From: Porticoccaceae bacterium
GTDB lineage: Bacteria; Pseudomonadota; Gammaproteobacteria; Pseudomonadales; Porticoccaceae
Direction of reading: 5' to 3'
NCBI GenBank assembly: GCA_023228865.1
Contig: JALOAH010000010.1
Span: forward strand, 1 to 64,000
DNA length: 64,000 nt
Shown piece by piece: positions 45,665 to 54,945 of the stretch. The translations under genes and the position numbers were made by a program. The stretch's first letter is position 1; every line of letters begins with the position of its first letter. The notes under the pieces were generated by a model. The model did not search any database, was not told the DNA's origin, and saw only the letters and a list, made by a program, of their open reading frames with translations.

Positions 45665-47188
45665 ATGTCACCCAAGGGACAGGTTTACCTTTTTGCTACT
45701 CTCTTTGCCATTGCAGGTCTCTGCTTTACCATCTACAAGTCCGCATTTCTCCACTTTCCCCTTTTTCCCAATGCCGAACGCCAGGTGTGGAGCATCGAGG
45801 CCAAGCTGACGTTTGACGCCTCCGGCAAACCCGTCAGCGTCAATCTGGCGCTTCCGGAAAGCCAGCAGCAATATGTCCTGCTCGACGAAGTGTTCGCCTC
45901 CGCCGGCTATGGCTTCAGCGTTCAGGAAGAGGGCGAGCATCGCCGCGCCTCCTGGACCCGCCAGACAGCACGGGGCGCGCAAACCCTTTATTACAAAATG
46001 GAAGTCACGGAACGGGTGGAAGAGCTTGCCAGCGATGGCGAATCTCAGCCCGAGGAAATCGTGCCGCCCCTGTGGACACCGGTTGAAAAGGTGGCCGCCA
46101 GCGGCCTGATTCGCAATGCCCGCCGCCTCTCCGCCGACAATGCCAGCTTCACTGAACAGCTGCTGAAAATGATGGTCGGCCAGGTTGCCCAGGACGCCCA
46201 GCTCCTCTACGAGGCCAGCGGCGGCCAGAGCACGGCGCAACTGGCCATTAAATTATTGGCCGACGCCGGTATTTCCGCCCGGATGGTGCGCGGTATTTAT
46301 CTGGAGAACCGCCTCTACAATCAAAAAGCCGACGAACTCGTGGAAATTTTTGACGGCAAAAAATGGGTAATTTTTGATCCGCGCACAGCTGCCAGAGGTA
46401 TTCCGAAAAACTTCTTTATGTGGCAGCGGGGTGGCCGCTCCATGCTCGACGTCATTGGCGGCACCGACTCCAAGGTGCGGTTTTCGGTACTGGCCAACGA
46501 TATTTCCGCCAAAGCCATTGCTCTGAAAGAGGCCAAATCGCAAAATGTGGCGCTGATCGACTTCAACATTTACAGTCTACCCATTGATAAACAAACTATT
46601 TTTAAATTGTTATTGCTGGTACCCATCGGCGCTCTGGTGGTGGTGATTTTCCGGGTGCTGGTGGGTCTTAAAACTTCCGGCACCTTTATGCCGGTGTTGA
46701 TCGCCCTCGCCTTTATTCAGACCCAGCTACTTCCCGGCATAGCCATCCTGGTTACCCTGGTGGCCGCCGGCCTCTGGATTCGCTCCTATCTGAGCAGGCT
46801 CGACCTGCTGATGGTGGCGCGCCTCGCCGCCGTGGTGATCGCCGTGGTGATCCTGATGGCCGGTTTCAGTATTCTCAGCTACAAACTGGGGCTCGAGCAG
46901 GTCATGACCATCACCTTCTTCCCCATGATCATCATCGCCTGGACCATCGAGCGCATGTCGATTCTCTGGGAGGAGGACGGCCCCAAGGAAGTCGTCAAGC
47001 AGGGCGGCGGCAGCCTTATCGTTGCCGTTATCGCCTACCTGGTGATGACCAATCGCTATGTGGAGCACCTCACCTATAATTTCCCCGAGATTCTGCTCAT
47101 TGAGCTCGGAATTATTCTGGTGCTGGGTCAGTACACGGGCTACCGCCTCTCTGAGCTCAAGCGTTTTCGCTTTTTGATTGAAAAATAA
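45665..47188 (+). CDS. Inactive transglutaminase fused to a 7TM domain
   Basis: The 507-residue protein starts with one membrane helix (VYLFATLFAIAGLCFTIY), then a periplasmic part whose segment TAQLAIKLLADAGISARMVR is transglutaminase-like but lacks the catalytic Cys. About seven membrane helices follow from residue 312 (FKLLLLVPIGALVVVIF) to the end (ILLIELGIILVLGQYTG). This is the family annotated as inactive transglutaminase/7TM. It lies between an aspartic-protease-like lipoprotein and an ATP-grasp ligase; the trio is conserved in several gammaproteobacteria and probably modifies or senses an envelope peptide. The biochemical role is unknown. Confidence 0.9.
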   Translation: MSPKGQVYLFATLFAIAGLCFTIYKSAFLHFPLFPNAERQVWSIEAKLTFDASGKPVSVNLALPESQQQYVLLDEVFASAGYGFSVQEEGEHRRASWTRQTARGAQTLYYKMEVTERVEELASDGESQPEEIVPPLWTPVEKVAASGLIRNARRLSADNASFTEQLLKMMVGQVAQDAQLLYEASGGQSTAQLAIKLLADAGISARMVRGIYLENRLYNQKADELVEIFDGKKWVIFDPRTAARGIPKNFFMWQRGGRSMLDVIGGTDSKVRFSVLANDISAKAIALKEAKSQNVALIDFNIYSLPIDKQTIFKLLLLVPIGALVVVIFRVLVGLKTSGTFMPVLIALAFIQTQLLPGIAILVTLVAAGLWIRSYLSRLDLLMVARLAAVVIAVVILMAGFSILSYKLGLEQVMTITFFPMIIIAWTIERMSILWEEDGPKEVVKQGGGSLIVAVIAYLVMTNRYVEHLTYNFPEILLIELGIILVLGQYTGYRLSELKRFRFLIEK

Positions 47189-47258
47189 TGGGGCATTGCG
47201 CGCAGTGATTGCCATGCCGTGCCTGAGAACCAAATTTTGACCCCATAAAGGCCTCATT

Positions 47259-48209
47259 ATGTTTTTCAACACCATCGCCAAAATGAAGAAGAAGGGAATC
47301 CTGGGGATGAACGCCAGGAATGTGGCCTATATCGCCCGCTACAATCCCCGCCACCTGTTTCCCCTTGTCGATGACAAGCTCAAAACCAAGGAGGCCGCCC
47401 GCAGAGACGGTATTCGCGTTCCCGAACTTTACGGCGTCGTCCGCTACACCGGGGATTTGAACGATTTAGGCGCACTTCTGAACCCGCTGGAAGGCTTTGC
47501 GGTGAAACCACTGCGGGGCAGCGGCGGCAAAGGCATCATCATTATTTCTGGTCGCGACGGCGAAAACTTTCTCAAACCCAGCGGCAAAGTGGTTACGCTT
47601 CAGGATATTCGCCACGACATATCCAACATTCTCAGCGGCGTTTATAGCCTGGGGGGACGCCCGGATACGGCGGTTATCGAATCCCTGGTGCGCGGCCTGC
47701 CCTATTTGCTCAACTACAGTTTTGAAGGCCTGCCGGATATTCGCGTCATTGTTTTTAACGGCTACCCGGTAATGGCGATGATGCGCTGCCCCACCAGTAA
47801 ATCCGACGGCAAGGCCAACCTTCACCAGGGCGCTGTGGGTGTGGGTCTCAATATCTGTAATGGCCGCGCCATTCGCGCCGTGCAAAAAGATTATCTCGTC
47901 GACAAACACCCGGATACCGGCGTGGATTTCTCAGATCTTGAAATTCCCGACTGGGAGGAGATTCTACTGCTGTCCGCCAAGTGTTACGAAATGACCGGTC
48001 TTGGCTATATAGGCTGCGACTTCGTGATCGATGAAAGCCGCGGCCCCATGATTCTCGAACTCAACGCCCGCCCCGGTCTCGCCGTGCAAATTGCCAACGG
48101 CATCGGCCTGAGAAGCCGCCTGGAAATGGTGGAAGCCATGGGCAACCTGGGACTTCACCCGGAAGAGCGCATTGCCCTGATAAAAGAAAAACTCGGCTGC
48201 CACGAATAA
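47259..48209 (+). CDS. Alpha-L-glutamate ligase-like ATP-grasp protein
   Basis: The 316-residue protein is a RimK-related ATP-grasp enzyme: FAVKPLRGSGGKGIIIISGR forms the nucleotide-binding loop, and DIRVIVFNGYPVMAMMRCPT, GCDFVIDESRGPMILELNAR and PGLAVQIANG carry the Mg-ATP ligands. ATP-grasp ligases join an amino acid to a carboxyl group; the acceptor is unknown. It starts 70 bp after the 7TM gene and ends the operon. A weak hairpin (48252-48273, CCCGGCAG/CTGTCGGG) lies in the gap to the convergent ccmI gene. Confidence 0.92.
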   Translation: MFFNTIAKMKKKGILGMNARNVAYIARYNPRHLFPLVDDKLKTKEAARRDGIRVPELYGVVRYTGDLNDLGALLNPLEGFAVKPLRGSGGKGIIIISGRDGENFLKPSGKVVTLQDIRHDISNILSGVYSLGGRPDTAVIESLVRGLPYLLNYSFEGLPDIRVIVFNGYPVMAMMRCPTSKSDGKANLHQGAVGVGLNICNGRAIRAVQKDYLVDKHPDTGVDFSDLEIPDWEEILLLSAKCYEMTGLGYIGCDFVIDESRGPMILELNARPGLAVQIANGIGLRSRLEMVEAMGNLGLHPEERIALIKEKLGCHE

Positions 48210-48312
48210 ACTTTTACGAATCCGACCCCTGAAATGACGATCTCTTCGCCCCGGCAGCGCTAACTGTCGGGCTGAACCGCCGTCCAGCCTGCAGGCAACT
48301 ATACAATTACCC

Positions 48313-49575
48313 TCAGTCCAGCTGGCGATTAATCGTCAGGTTTAATGGGTCGGCCTGCTCTGCCGTGGTTACGGGTCCAAGGGAGCCTTCATAATCTCCA
48401 GCGGACGGCGCTGGCTGACCGGAGAGAGACACTCGGGCAACAATCTCCACCTGGGGTACCGATGACAATCCCTGCGCCGGATTCATCGCCATGGTTTGGT
48501 CGAGGACAACCTGGGCGGGAAAATCGCTGAATTTCATTTTCCTGATGGCCAGGGGCATGGGCGAGCCCTGCCAGGCGCGGGCATAGACATAAACCGCCGC
48601 ATTGGCGGGCGCCTGAATATCCGCAGACAGTGCCACATTCACTGTCAGGCTGGGCGCGGCACCATCACTGAGGGAGGAGCCAGACTCCTCGCCATCGCCG
48701 CCAATACGCTCCCGCGCTGCGGCGATGCCCGCCACCAGGGCATTGCGAGAAGGCGACTTGGCTGGCAGCATGGCCAGGGCGCGATTCCAGTAGTCGATGG
48801 CCTGCTGAAACTGCCCCCCCTGAAAGCTGGCAATGCCCATTAAACCCAGAGCCGTCTGGTTGTGGGGAGACAATTGCAGGGCGAGAGTTGCCTCGCGCAC
48901 AACCTCGTCATTGAGCTGGTTGCCAGCGGCAAAAAACAGTGCCTGGGCATATTCAGCGCGCAAGTCGCCATCCTCCGGCAACAGGGCTATAACCCGTTGA
49001 TACTGGTTTTTTGCCAGGGCATAGGCGCCATCATCCATATAGAGTCGCGCCAACAACACCGGATAGAGGGGGTCTTCGCCGTGGCGCTGAGCCGATTGGG
49101 TCAAACTTTTCAGAACCTGGTCGGTAAGTCCGCGCAGCTGGGTCATGTCCGGATTTTCAGACATCATCAGCCCAGAGCGCTCCTTGAGCAGTTGCCGCAG
49201 TTTCAACTCCTGGGATGCGCCCAATTGAACATAAAGCACAACCGCCAACACAGGAACCAGCAGGGCACTGGCGACAATGACCGCGCCGCCAACAGGGGAG
49301 CGTCCATCAGCGGTCGCTGGCGGTGCTGATTGGGGATTATCGACAAGAAACTGGCGCTGATGCTCTAGCTCAAGATCGTGAAACTGCTGGGAGGAGATTT
49401 CCCCCCGCTCAAGCTGACCTTTCAGCTGGTTGATTTTTTCCACAAAAAGCTGGCGATTGAATTCAAGGTCTTCACTTGCGGCAACCACCGTTGCGGTACT
49501 GCGGCGCAGCAGCCGCCACAGAACAAAAAGAACGGCAACACCTGCCAGCAGGGAAAAATACAGCCACAGGGTCAT
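48313..49575 (-). CDS. ccmI: Cytochrome c biogenesis protein CcmI
   Basis: The 420-residue protein has two N-terminal helices (LYFSLLAGVAVLFVLWRLL and GGAVIVASALLVPVLAVVLYV) around a cytoplasmic loop, then periplasmic TPR repeats (DPLYPVLLARLYMDDGAYAL, NQTALGLMGIASFQGGQFQQ) that hold apocytochrome c for heme ligation. The C-terminal part (ADIQAPANAAVYVYARAW) matches the CcmI/CycH periplasmic extension. Its start overlaps the ccmH stop by four bases. It is the last gene of the nine-gene operon. Confidence 0.93.
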   Translation of the reverse strand: MTLWLYFSLLAGVAVLFVLWRLLRRSTATVVAASEDLEFNRQLFVEKINQLKGQLERGEISSQQFHDLELEHQRQFLVDNPQSAPPATADGRSPVGGAVIVASALLVPVLAVVLYVQLGASQELKLRQLLKERSGLMMSENPDMTQLRGLTDQVLKSLTQSAQRHGEDPLYPVLLARLYMDDGAYALAKNQYQRVIALLPEDGDLRAEYAQALFFAAGNQLNDEVVREATLALQLSPHNQTALGLMGIASFQGGQFQQAIDYWNRALAMLPAKSPSRNALVAGIAAARERIGGDGEESGSSLSDGAAPSLTVNVALSADIQAPANAAVYVYARAWQGSPMPLAIRKMKFSDFPAQVVLDQTMAMNPAQGLSSVPQVEIVARVSLSGQPAPSAGDYEGSLGPVTTAEQADPLNLTINRQLD

Positions 49576-50087
49576 GGGCGATCCTCTTTGTCGCTAGTGG
49601 TTTTACCGCTCTCTTTTGCCGACATCAGCGCTTCAAGGCGATTCTGCTCCAGTTCGCTGAGTTCGCCCTGGAGAATTTTTGGCCGCCGATAGGTTTTGAC
49701 AACCACAACAATCACCACCAGGGCGCAGAGTAAAAACAGCGCCGGGGCAAACCAAAGCACCATCGTGGTTTTCTGCACCGCCGGGCGATAACGGACAAAG
49801 TCGCCGTAGCGATGCACCAGATAAGCGACGATTTCCTCGTCACTTTTGCCTTCTTCAAGGAGAACCCGCACCTGTTCGCGCAAATCGGCAGCAATGGGGG
49901 AATCGGAGTCCGCGAGATTTTGATTCTGGCATTTGGGGCAGCGCAACTCTTCTATCAGCTCCCGATAACGCCCCTCAAGGGTTTCGTTAGATAAAGGTGC
50001 TATCTCAATCACCGCCCACAGGGCGGTGCTGGCCACTATCAGGTTCAGGATAAAAAAGGCTTTAATCAGTTGTTTCAACACAATCAT
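49572..50087 (-). CDS. ccmH: Cytochrome c maturation thiol protein CcmH
   Basis: The protein of about 171 residues has a signal anchor (LIKAFFILNLIVASTALWA), the redox motif LRCPKCQNQNLADSDSPIA with Cys50 and Cys53, and a C-terminal membrane helix (LWFAPALFLLCALVVIVVVV). It reduces the haem-binding cysteines of apocytochrome c. ATG 50087 is preferred to 50111 because it gives a normal signal sequence. It lies between ccmG and ccmI. Confidence 0.95.
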   Translation of the reverse strand: MIVLKQLIKAFFILNLIVASTALWAVIEIAPLSNETLEGRYRELIEELRCPKCQNQNLADSDSPIAADLREQVRVLLEEGKSDEEIVAYLVHRYGDFVRYRPAVQKTTMVLWFAPALFLLCALVVIVVVVKTYRRPKILQGELSELEQNRLEALMSAKESGKTTSDKEDRP

Positions 50088-50156
50088 ACAGCTCTGTTTA
50101 TAAATCGGCATCGGTTGCGGCGTTGGCGGCGTCTGGGCTATCGCCCTGGCGGAGAG

Positions 50157-50699
50157 TTATTCCACAGGGGTTTCCGCCAGCAATTGACGATAGAGTGAAC
50201 CGAGCTTCTGCCATACCCGCTCGTCGACAACCCCAACATGCTTGGCGCGAATAACGCCCTGGCTGTCGATGAGGTAGGTTTCAGGGGCGCCAAACACTCC
50301 GAGATCGAGCCCCAGTTTGCCCTCCTGATCCGTAAAGGTCACTGCGTAGGGGTTGCCCAATGTTTGCAGCCAGCGGCGGGCGGGTTCATCTTCGTCCTTG
50401 TAATCCATACCGATAATACGTACAGCTTCATTTTCGGCGAGGGCTACCAAAAATGGATGCTCAACCCTGCAGGACGGACACCAGGTCGCCCAGACATTGA
50501 GGAGGCTGACATGGCCTTTAAAAATATCTTCGGAAACCAGCGCGCCGGGAACGTGCAGATCGGGGAGGGAAAAAGCCGGTACGGGCTCGCCGATCAACGC
50601 CGATGGCAAGGCATTGGGATCGCGATCCAGCCCTTTCAGCAGAAACAGGGCAAGACCGACAAAAATAGCAAAAGGAATAAACAGTTTGATATTTTTCAT
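50157..50699 (-). CDS. ccmG: Thiol:disulfide interchange protein CcmG/DsbE
   Basis: The 180-residue thioredoxin-fold protein is anchored by LFIPFAIFVGLALFLL. The active site is WATWCPSC (Cys74, Cys77), followed by GMDYKDEDEPARRWLQTLG and the cis-Pro region FGAPETYLID. It passes reducing power from DsbD/CcdA to CcmH. Its start overlaps the ccmF stop by four bases. Confidence 0.96.
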   Translation of the reverse strand: MKNIKLFIPFAIFVGLALFLLKGLDRDPNALPSALIGEPVPAFSLPDLHVPGALVSEDIFKGHVSLLNVWATWCPSCRVEHPFLVALAENEAVRIIGMDYKDEDEPARRWLQTLGNPYAVTFTDQEGKLGLDLGVFGAPETYLIDSQGVIRAKHVGVVDERVWQKLGSLYRQLLAETPVE

Positions 50700-52669
50700 G
50701 ACGGAGACGATGCCAGCAGGGAATCTTCAACCTTGACACGGCTGGCGCGGTAACGCTTGTCAAACATCGCCATCATGCCGCCAACGGCCATTAACAGGGC
50801 GCCGAGCCAGATCCAACGCACAAAGGGCTTGACGTGGACACGCACCGCCCAGGCACCATTGCCCAGGTGCTCCCCCAGGGAAACATAGAGATCCCGCATC
50901 AGCCCGCCGTCGATACCCGCCTCTGTCATTACCTGGTTGCGAATCGTGTAGCGGCGTTTCTGGGGGTACAGCGTCGCCACAATATCACCCTGCTTCGAGA
51001 CACTGATTCGAGCTTCATCGGCGACAAAATTTGAACCTTCAACGGCGCGAACGCCCTCAAACGCAAAGCGGTAGTCGCCGAGTTCGACAACAGTGCCGGG
51101 CTCCATGCGGGCATCTTTTTCCTGGTTGTAGATGGATGTCCAGCCGCCGCCAAGAATGGCGCAAGCAACACCAAGATGGGCAATTTGCATGCCGTAGTAA
51201 CTGCCGCTGAGCCGCCCCAGACCATGGAGATGGCCGCGGGAATGGGCTGATTTTCCCCACAAATCCCCCAGGCAAAACAGCAGTATCCACACAAAAACAG
51301 CCAGGGTTATCACGGCGCCAAATGTGATTTTCGGCATAAACACCAGGGGAATACCAACGCCAGCGGCAATAGCAACCACAAAGGGCAACAGCAGTCGAGG
51401 GCGCAACCAGGTCTGCTCGGTTTTTTTCCAGCGCATTATCGAGCCGGGCGCCAGCAGCATGGCGATGATGATGGCCAGAGGCACAAAAAAGAAATTGAAA
51501 TAGGGAGGCCCCACGGAAATTTTTCCCCAGCCCATGACGTCGGCAATCAACGGGTAGAGGGTACCCAGCAGAATAATGGCGGTGGCCATTACCAAAAGAA
51601 TATTGTTAAAAAGGATGAACGCCTCCCTGGAACTCCAGGAAAAAGAGCTTGCCGCACGGATCGAGTGGCCGCGAAGGCCGTAGAGCAGCAGCGAACCGCC
51701 AACCACAAAGCCGAGGAACATCAGAATGAAAACACCCCGAGTCGGATCGGCAGCAAACGCGTGCACCGAGGTCAGAACACCGGAGCGCACCAGGAAGGTT
51801 CCCAGCAGGCTCAGGGAAAACGCAAATATGGCCAACAGCAGTGTCCAGCTACGGAAAATCCCCCGCTTCTCGCTGACAGCGAGACTGTGTACCAGTGCCG
51901 TGCCCACCAACCAGGGCATAAAGGAGGCATTTTCCACCGGATCCCAAAACCACCAGCCCCCCCATCCCAATTCATAGTAGGCCCACCAGCTGCCGAGGGC
52001 GATACCCAAGGTAAGAAACGCCCAGGCGGTATTGGCCCACAGCCGCGTCCAGCGCGCCCAGGCGGCATCAAAACGACCCGCTAACAGCGCTGCAATGGCA
52101 AAGGCAAATGGCACACTGAAACCCACATAGCCCATGTAGAGCAAGGGCGGATGAATAATCAGCCCCACATCCTGAAGCAGGGGGTTGAGGTCTGCGCCAT
52201 CGCCGGGGGGAAACGGCAATACCCGCTCAAATGGATTCGACGTAAACAACAGAAACAGACAGAAGCCCACGGCCACCATCCCCATAACCGCCAGCACCCG
52301 CGCCACCATGATCAGGGGTATGCTTTGACTAAAAATCGCCACCGCCAACGTCCAGGCACTGAGAATAAAAAACCACAGCAGCAGTGACCCTTCGTGGGCA
52401 CCCCAGACCGCACTGATCTTGTAATACCAGGGCAGCAATGTATTGGAGTTGTCCGCCACATAGCGCACACTGAAATCATCGACGATAAAAGCCTGGGTGA
52501 GACAGATCAAACTGAACAGGGCAAAAACAAACTGCCCGCCAGCCAAGGGGCGGGACAACGACATCCACAGGCCATTGCCGCGAAAGGTGCCCACCAATGG
52601 CAGGGTCGACAGCAATATGGACAGTAACAAACTGAGAATAAGGGCAAAATGCCCAAGTTCGGGAATCAT
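50696..52669 (-). CDS. ccmF: Heme lyase subunit CcmF
   Basis: The 657-residue membrane protein has around 15 hydrophobic helices and the haem-handling WWD motif in WGGWWFWDPVENASFMPW. Conserved histidines occur in SAVWGAHEGSLLLW and IHPPLLYMGY. With CcmH and CcmI it ligates haem to apocytochrome c in the periplasm. Length is normal. It starts with an ATGA overlap on ccmE. Confidence 0.97.
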   Translation of the reverse strand: MIPELGHFALILSLLLSILLSTLPLVGTFRGNGLWMSLSRPLAGGQFVFALFSLICLTQAFIVDDFSVRYVADNSNTLLPWYYKISAVWGAHEGSLLLWFFILSAWTLAVAIFSQSIPLIMVARVLAVMGMVAVGFCLFLLFTSNPFERVLPFPPGDGADLNPLLQDVGLIIHPPLLYMGYVGFSVPFAFAIAALLAGRFDAAWARWTRLWANTAWAFLTLGIALGSWWAYYELGWGGWWFWDPVENASFMPWLVGTALVHSLAVSEKRGIFRSWTLLLAIFAFSLSLLGTFLVRSGVLTSVHAFAADPTRGVFILMFLGFVVGGSLLLYGLRGHSIRAASSFSWSSREAFILFNNILLVMATAIILLGTLYPLIADVMGWGKISVGPPYFNFFFVPLAIIIAMLLAPGSIMRWKKTEQTWLRPRLLLPFVVAIAAGVGIPLVFMPKITFGAVITLAVFVWILLFCLGDLWGKSAHSRGHLHGLGRLSGSYYGMQIAHLGVACAILGGGWTSIYNQEKDARMEPGTVVELGDYRFAFEGVRAVEGSNFVADEARISVSKQGDIVATLYPQKRRYTIRNQVMTEAGIDGGLMRDLYVSLGEHLGNGAWAVRVHVKPFVRWIWLGALLMAVGGMMAMFDKRYRASRVKVEDSLLASSPS

Positions 52670-53175
52670 TGTTCACCTGTGGAAGAGTCGTATTTGCCAC
52701 TGCCGTAGGCGCCGGAACCGCTGCCTTCAGCATTGGCCTTGTGGGCCTTGTCCATGGCTTTATTCATGGCGTCGGCAACTTCGGGGGGCACATAGTTTTC
52801 ATCGTGCTTGGCGAGAACTTCGCTGGCTTCAAAACTGCCATCCGCCAGGAGCTTGCCGGTGGCCACGGCGGCTTCGCCCTCGGCGAAAAGATCCGGCAAA
52901 ATTCCCGTGTAGGAAACTCGAACCTGAGCGGGGCCGTCGGTAATGGCAAACAGCGACTCCAAAGACTCCCCTTTGCGTTCCAGGGATCCTTTCACCACCA
53001 TGCCGCCAATGCGAATTCGCGTCCCTTCAGGAGCTTCCCCCGCAACGATTTGCGAGGGCGCATAAAAAAGATTGATATTCTGCCGCAGGGCATAGGTCAC
53101 CAGCCCCACCGCAGCGGAGGCGGCGATAACAATAAAAATGACGGCGATAAGGCGTTGTCGTCTGACTGGATGCAT
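52666..53175 (-). CDS. ccmE: Heme chaperone CcmE
   Basis: The 169-residue membrane-anchored protein binds haem covalently through His124 in LAKHDENYVPPE, with Tyr128 conserved. The N-terminal helix (LIAVIFIVIAASAAVGLVTYAL) is followed by an OB fold. The tail after residue 135 is Ala/Gly/Ser-rich. It passes haem from CcmC/D to CcmF. Confidence 0.97.
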   Translation of the reverse strand: MHPVRRQRLIAVIFIVIAASAAVGLVTYALRQNINLFYAPSQIVAGEAPEGTRIRIGGMVVKGSLERKGESLESLFAITDGPAQVRVSYTGILPDLFAEGEAAVATGKLLADGSFEASEVLAKHDENYVPPEVADAMNKAMDKAHKANAEGSGSGAYGSGKYDSSTGEQ

Positions 53176-53222
53176 ACCGGAACCTGTTTACAGTCTCAAT
53201 GAAAGGGTTTTGCCCGTTCCGC

Positions 53223-53426
53223 TTATTGCGAAGAGGTCTGTGCTGCATTGTGGCGGGCAGATCTTGCCTGCTGAAGTTTAACAGCTTTCAGTGTCTGGCG
53301 GGCGCGAAGCAGCGGGCTGACAATGATAAAAGCCATTACCGCAAAGGTGATTGCATAAGATGCCCATACATAAACACCGTGACCGTCCATGGCCATGAAA
53401 TGGGCAAAACTATCAAACTGAAACAT
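53223..53426 (-). CDS. ccmD: Heme exporter protein CcmD
   Basis: A 67-residue protein with one membrane helix (YVWASYAITFAVMAFIIVSP) after the typical MDGHGVYVW segment, and a basic cytoplasmic tail (RARQTLKAVKLQQARSAR). It helps release holo-CcmE from CcmC. It lies between ccmC and ccmE with ordinary spacing. Confidence 0.93.
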   Translation of the reverse strand: MFQFDSFAHFMAMDGHGVYVWASYAITFAVMAFIIVSPLLRARQTLKAVKLQQARSARHNAAQTSSQ

Positions 53427-53510
53427 GGTTGACTCCTCTTTGTCGCCGCCACCGGCCAGTTGAGATTATTGCCGCCCGCCGCGGGGGTCGAGCAGCGCCA
53501 CGCACTGTCT

Positions 53511-54266
53511 TTAAATACCCTGTTTACCCGCCGCCAGATCCAGCACCCAGCTGGTGCGGCGCTCACGGTAAATAATTTCTGCCCGCGTCGCCAGAATCAG
53601 CGCCAGGGCATAAAAGCAGTAAAACCCGGCAATCATCACCAAAAGCGGCTGGAGCATATCCGGATGCATGGAAGAACCGCCCGTGAGTTTTAGGGTTGCT
53701 GGCTGGTGCAGGGTATACCACCAGTCCACCGATTTGTAGATGATGGGAATATTCACCGTTCCCACCAGAGCCAGGACGGCGCTGGCCTTGTTTGCCGCAT
53801 CCTGGTTGCTGTAGGCATTTTGAAGGGCAATGACACCGAGGTAGAGGAAAAACAGCACCAGCATCGAAGTGATTCGAGCATCCCAAACCCAGTAAGTTCC
53901 CCAGGTAGGCTTGCCCCAGAGCGCCCCGGTAACAAGGGAAATAAAGGTCAGCACCGCGCCGAGGGGAGCGGCGGACTTCATCACCATATGGGATAGTTTC
54001 ATTCGCCATATCAGCCCGATGGCGCCGGCAACTGCCATGACATAGTAGCCCGCCAGAGCAAGAAAAGCCGCGGGAACATGGATATAGATAACTCGAAAAC
54101 TGTTGCCCTGTTTGGCGTCCTGGGGAGCAAAGGCCAGCCCCCAGATCGTGCCGACACTGAGCAGCACAAATGCGCTCAAAGCCAGCCAGGGCAGCCATTT
54201 GCCAGTCATAAAATAGAAACTTTTCGGAGCACCTAAGCGATGAAACCACTGGGGGAGACTAGCCAT
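53511..54266 (-). CDS. ccmC: Heme exporter protein CcmC
   Basis: The 251-residue protein has six membrane helices and the tryptophan-rich motif WGKPTWGTYWVWDARITSML, with conserved His in YIHVPAAFLALAGY and SVDWWYTLHQPAT. It loads haem onto CcmE. Its start overlaps the end of ccmB by eight bases. Confidence 0.97.
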   Translation of the reverse strand: MASLPQWFHRLGAPKSFYFMTGKWLPWLALSAFVLLSVGTIWGLAFAPQDAKQGNSFRVIYIHVPAAFLALAGYYVMAVAGAIGLIWRMKLSHMVMKSAAPLGAVLTFISLVTGALWGKPTWGTYWVWDARITSMLVLFFLYLGVIALQNAYSNQDAANKASAVLALVGTVNIPIIYKSVDWWYTLHQPATLKLTGGSSMHPDMLQPLLVMIAGFYCFYALALILATRAEIIYRERRTSWVLDLAAGKQGI

Positions 54267-54945
54267 GCAAACTTACCCGTAATGCGCCTGCGGTTGCAAA
54301 AGGTGTAACCATACAGGAAAAGGCAAACAAAGCGCCGAGAATCGCCAGTGTCCCGACAGCAGAAAAACCATCCACCGCTTGCTGAACTGCGCTGGCGCCA
54401 AAAATCAGTACCGGCATATAAAGGGGCATCACAATCAGGGACAACAGCAGCCCTCCTCTGGGAATGGCGACGGTGAGCGCCGCCCCCACCGAACCGATCA
54501 TACTCAGGGTTGCGGTGCCCAGAGCAAGACTGGCGAGCATGGGCATAAAGCCCGCCGCTGGCAATGACAACATTAGCCCCAGCAACGGCGAAAACAGGGT
54601 CAGCGGCAATCCCGTCACCAGCCAGTGGGCGCAAACCTTGGCCAGCACCACTTGCCACAAGGGCTGGGGACAAATCACCAGCTGCTCGAGACTGCCGTCG
54701 CGGTAGTCACTGAGAAAAAGGGTTTCTGTGGACAACAGCGATGCCAGCAACGCCATCACCCAGATCATGCCCGGCGCCAGTACCGACAACAGCTGGGACT
54801 CAGGGGAAACACCCAGGGGCACCAGGGTCGCCACCATCAGGAAAAACAGCAGGGGATTGGCTATTTCACTGCGGTGGCGAAAAGCCAGCTTGAGGTCGCG
54901 AAAGAAAATTGCCGCAAAGGGGTTGGCCTTGGTTTCAGCGGTCAT
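54259..54945 (-). CDS. ccmB: Heme exporter protein CcmB
   Basis: The 228-residue protein has six membrane helices and forms the membrane part of the CcmAB transporter that uses ATP to release holo-CcmE. ATG 54945 with AGGGGGCGC before it is the start; the longer frame to 55035 overlaps ccmA too far. The real overlap with ccmA is 11 bases. Typical pieces are FFRDLKLAFRHRSEIANPLL and LETLFLSDYRDGSLEQL-like DYRDGSLEQLVICPQPLW. Confidence 0.95.
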   Translation of the reverse strand: MTAETKANPFAAIFFRDLKLAFRHRSEIANPLLFFLMVATLVPLGVSPESQLLSVLAPGMIWVMALLASLLSTETLFLSDYRDGSLEQLVICPQPLWQVVLAKVCAHWLVTGLPLTLFSPLLGLMLSLPAAGFMPMLASLALGTATLSMIGSVGAALTVAIPRGGLLLSLIVMPLYMPVLIFGASAVQQAVDGFSAVGTLAILGALFAFSCMVTPFATAGALRVSLHG

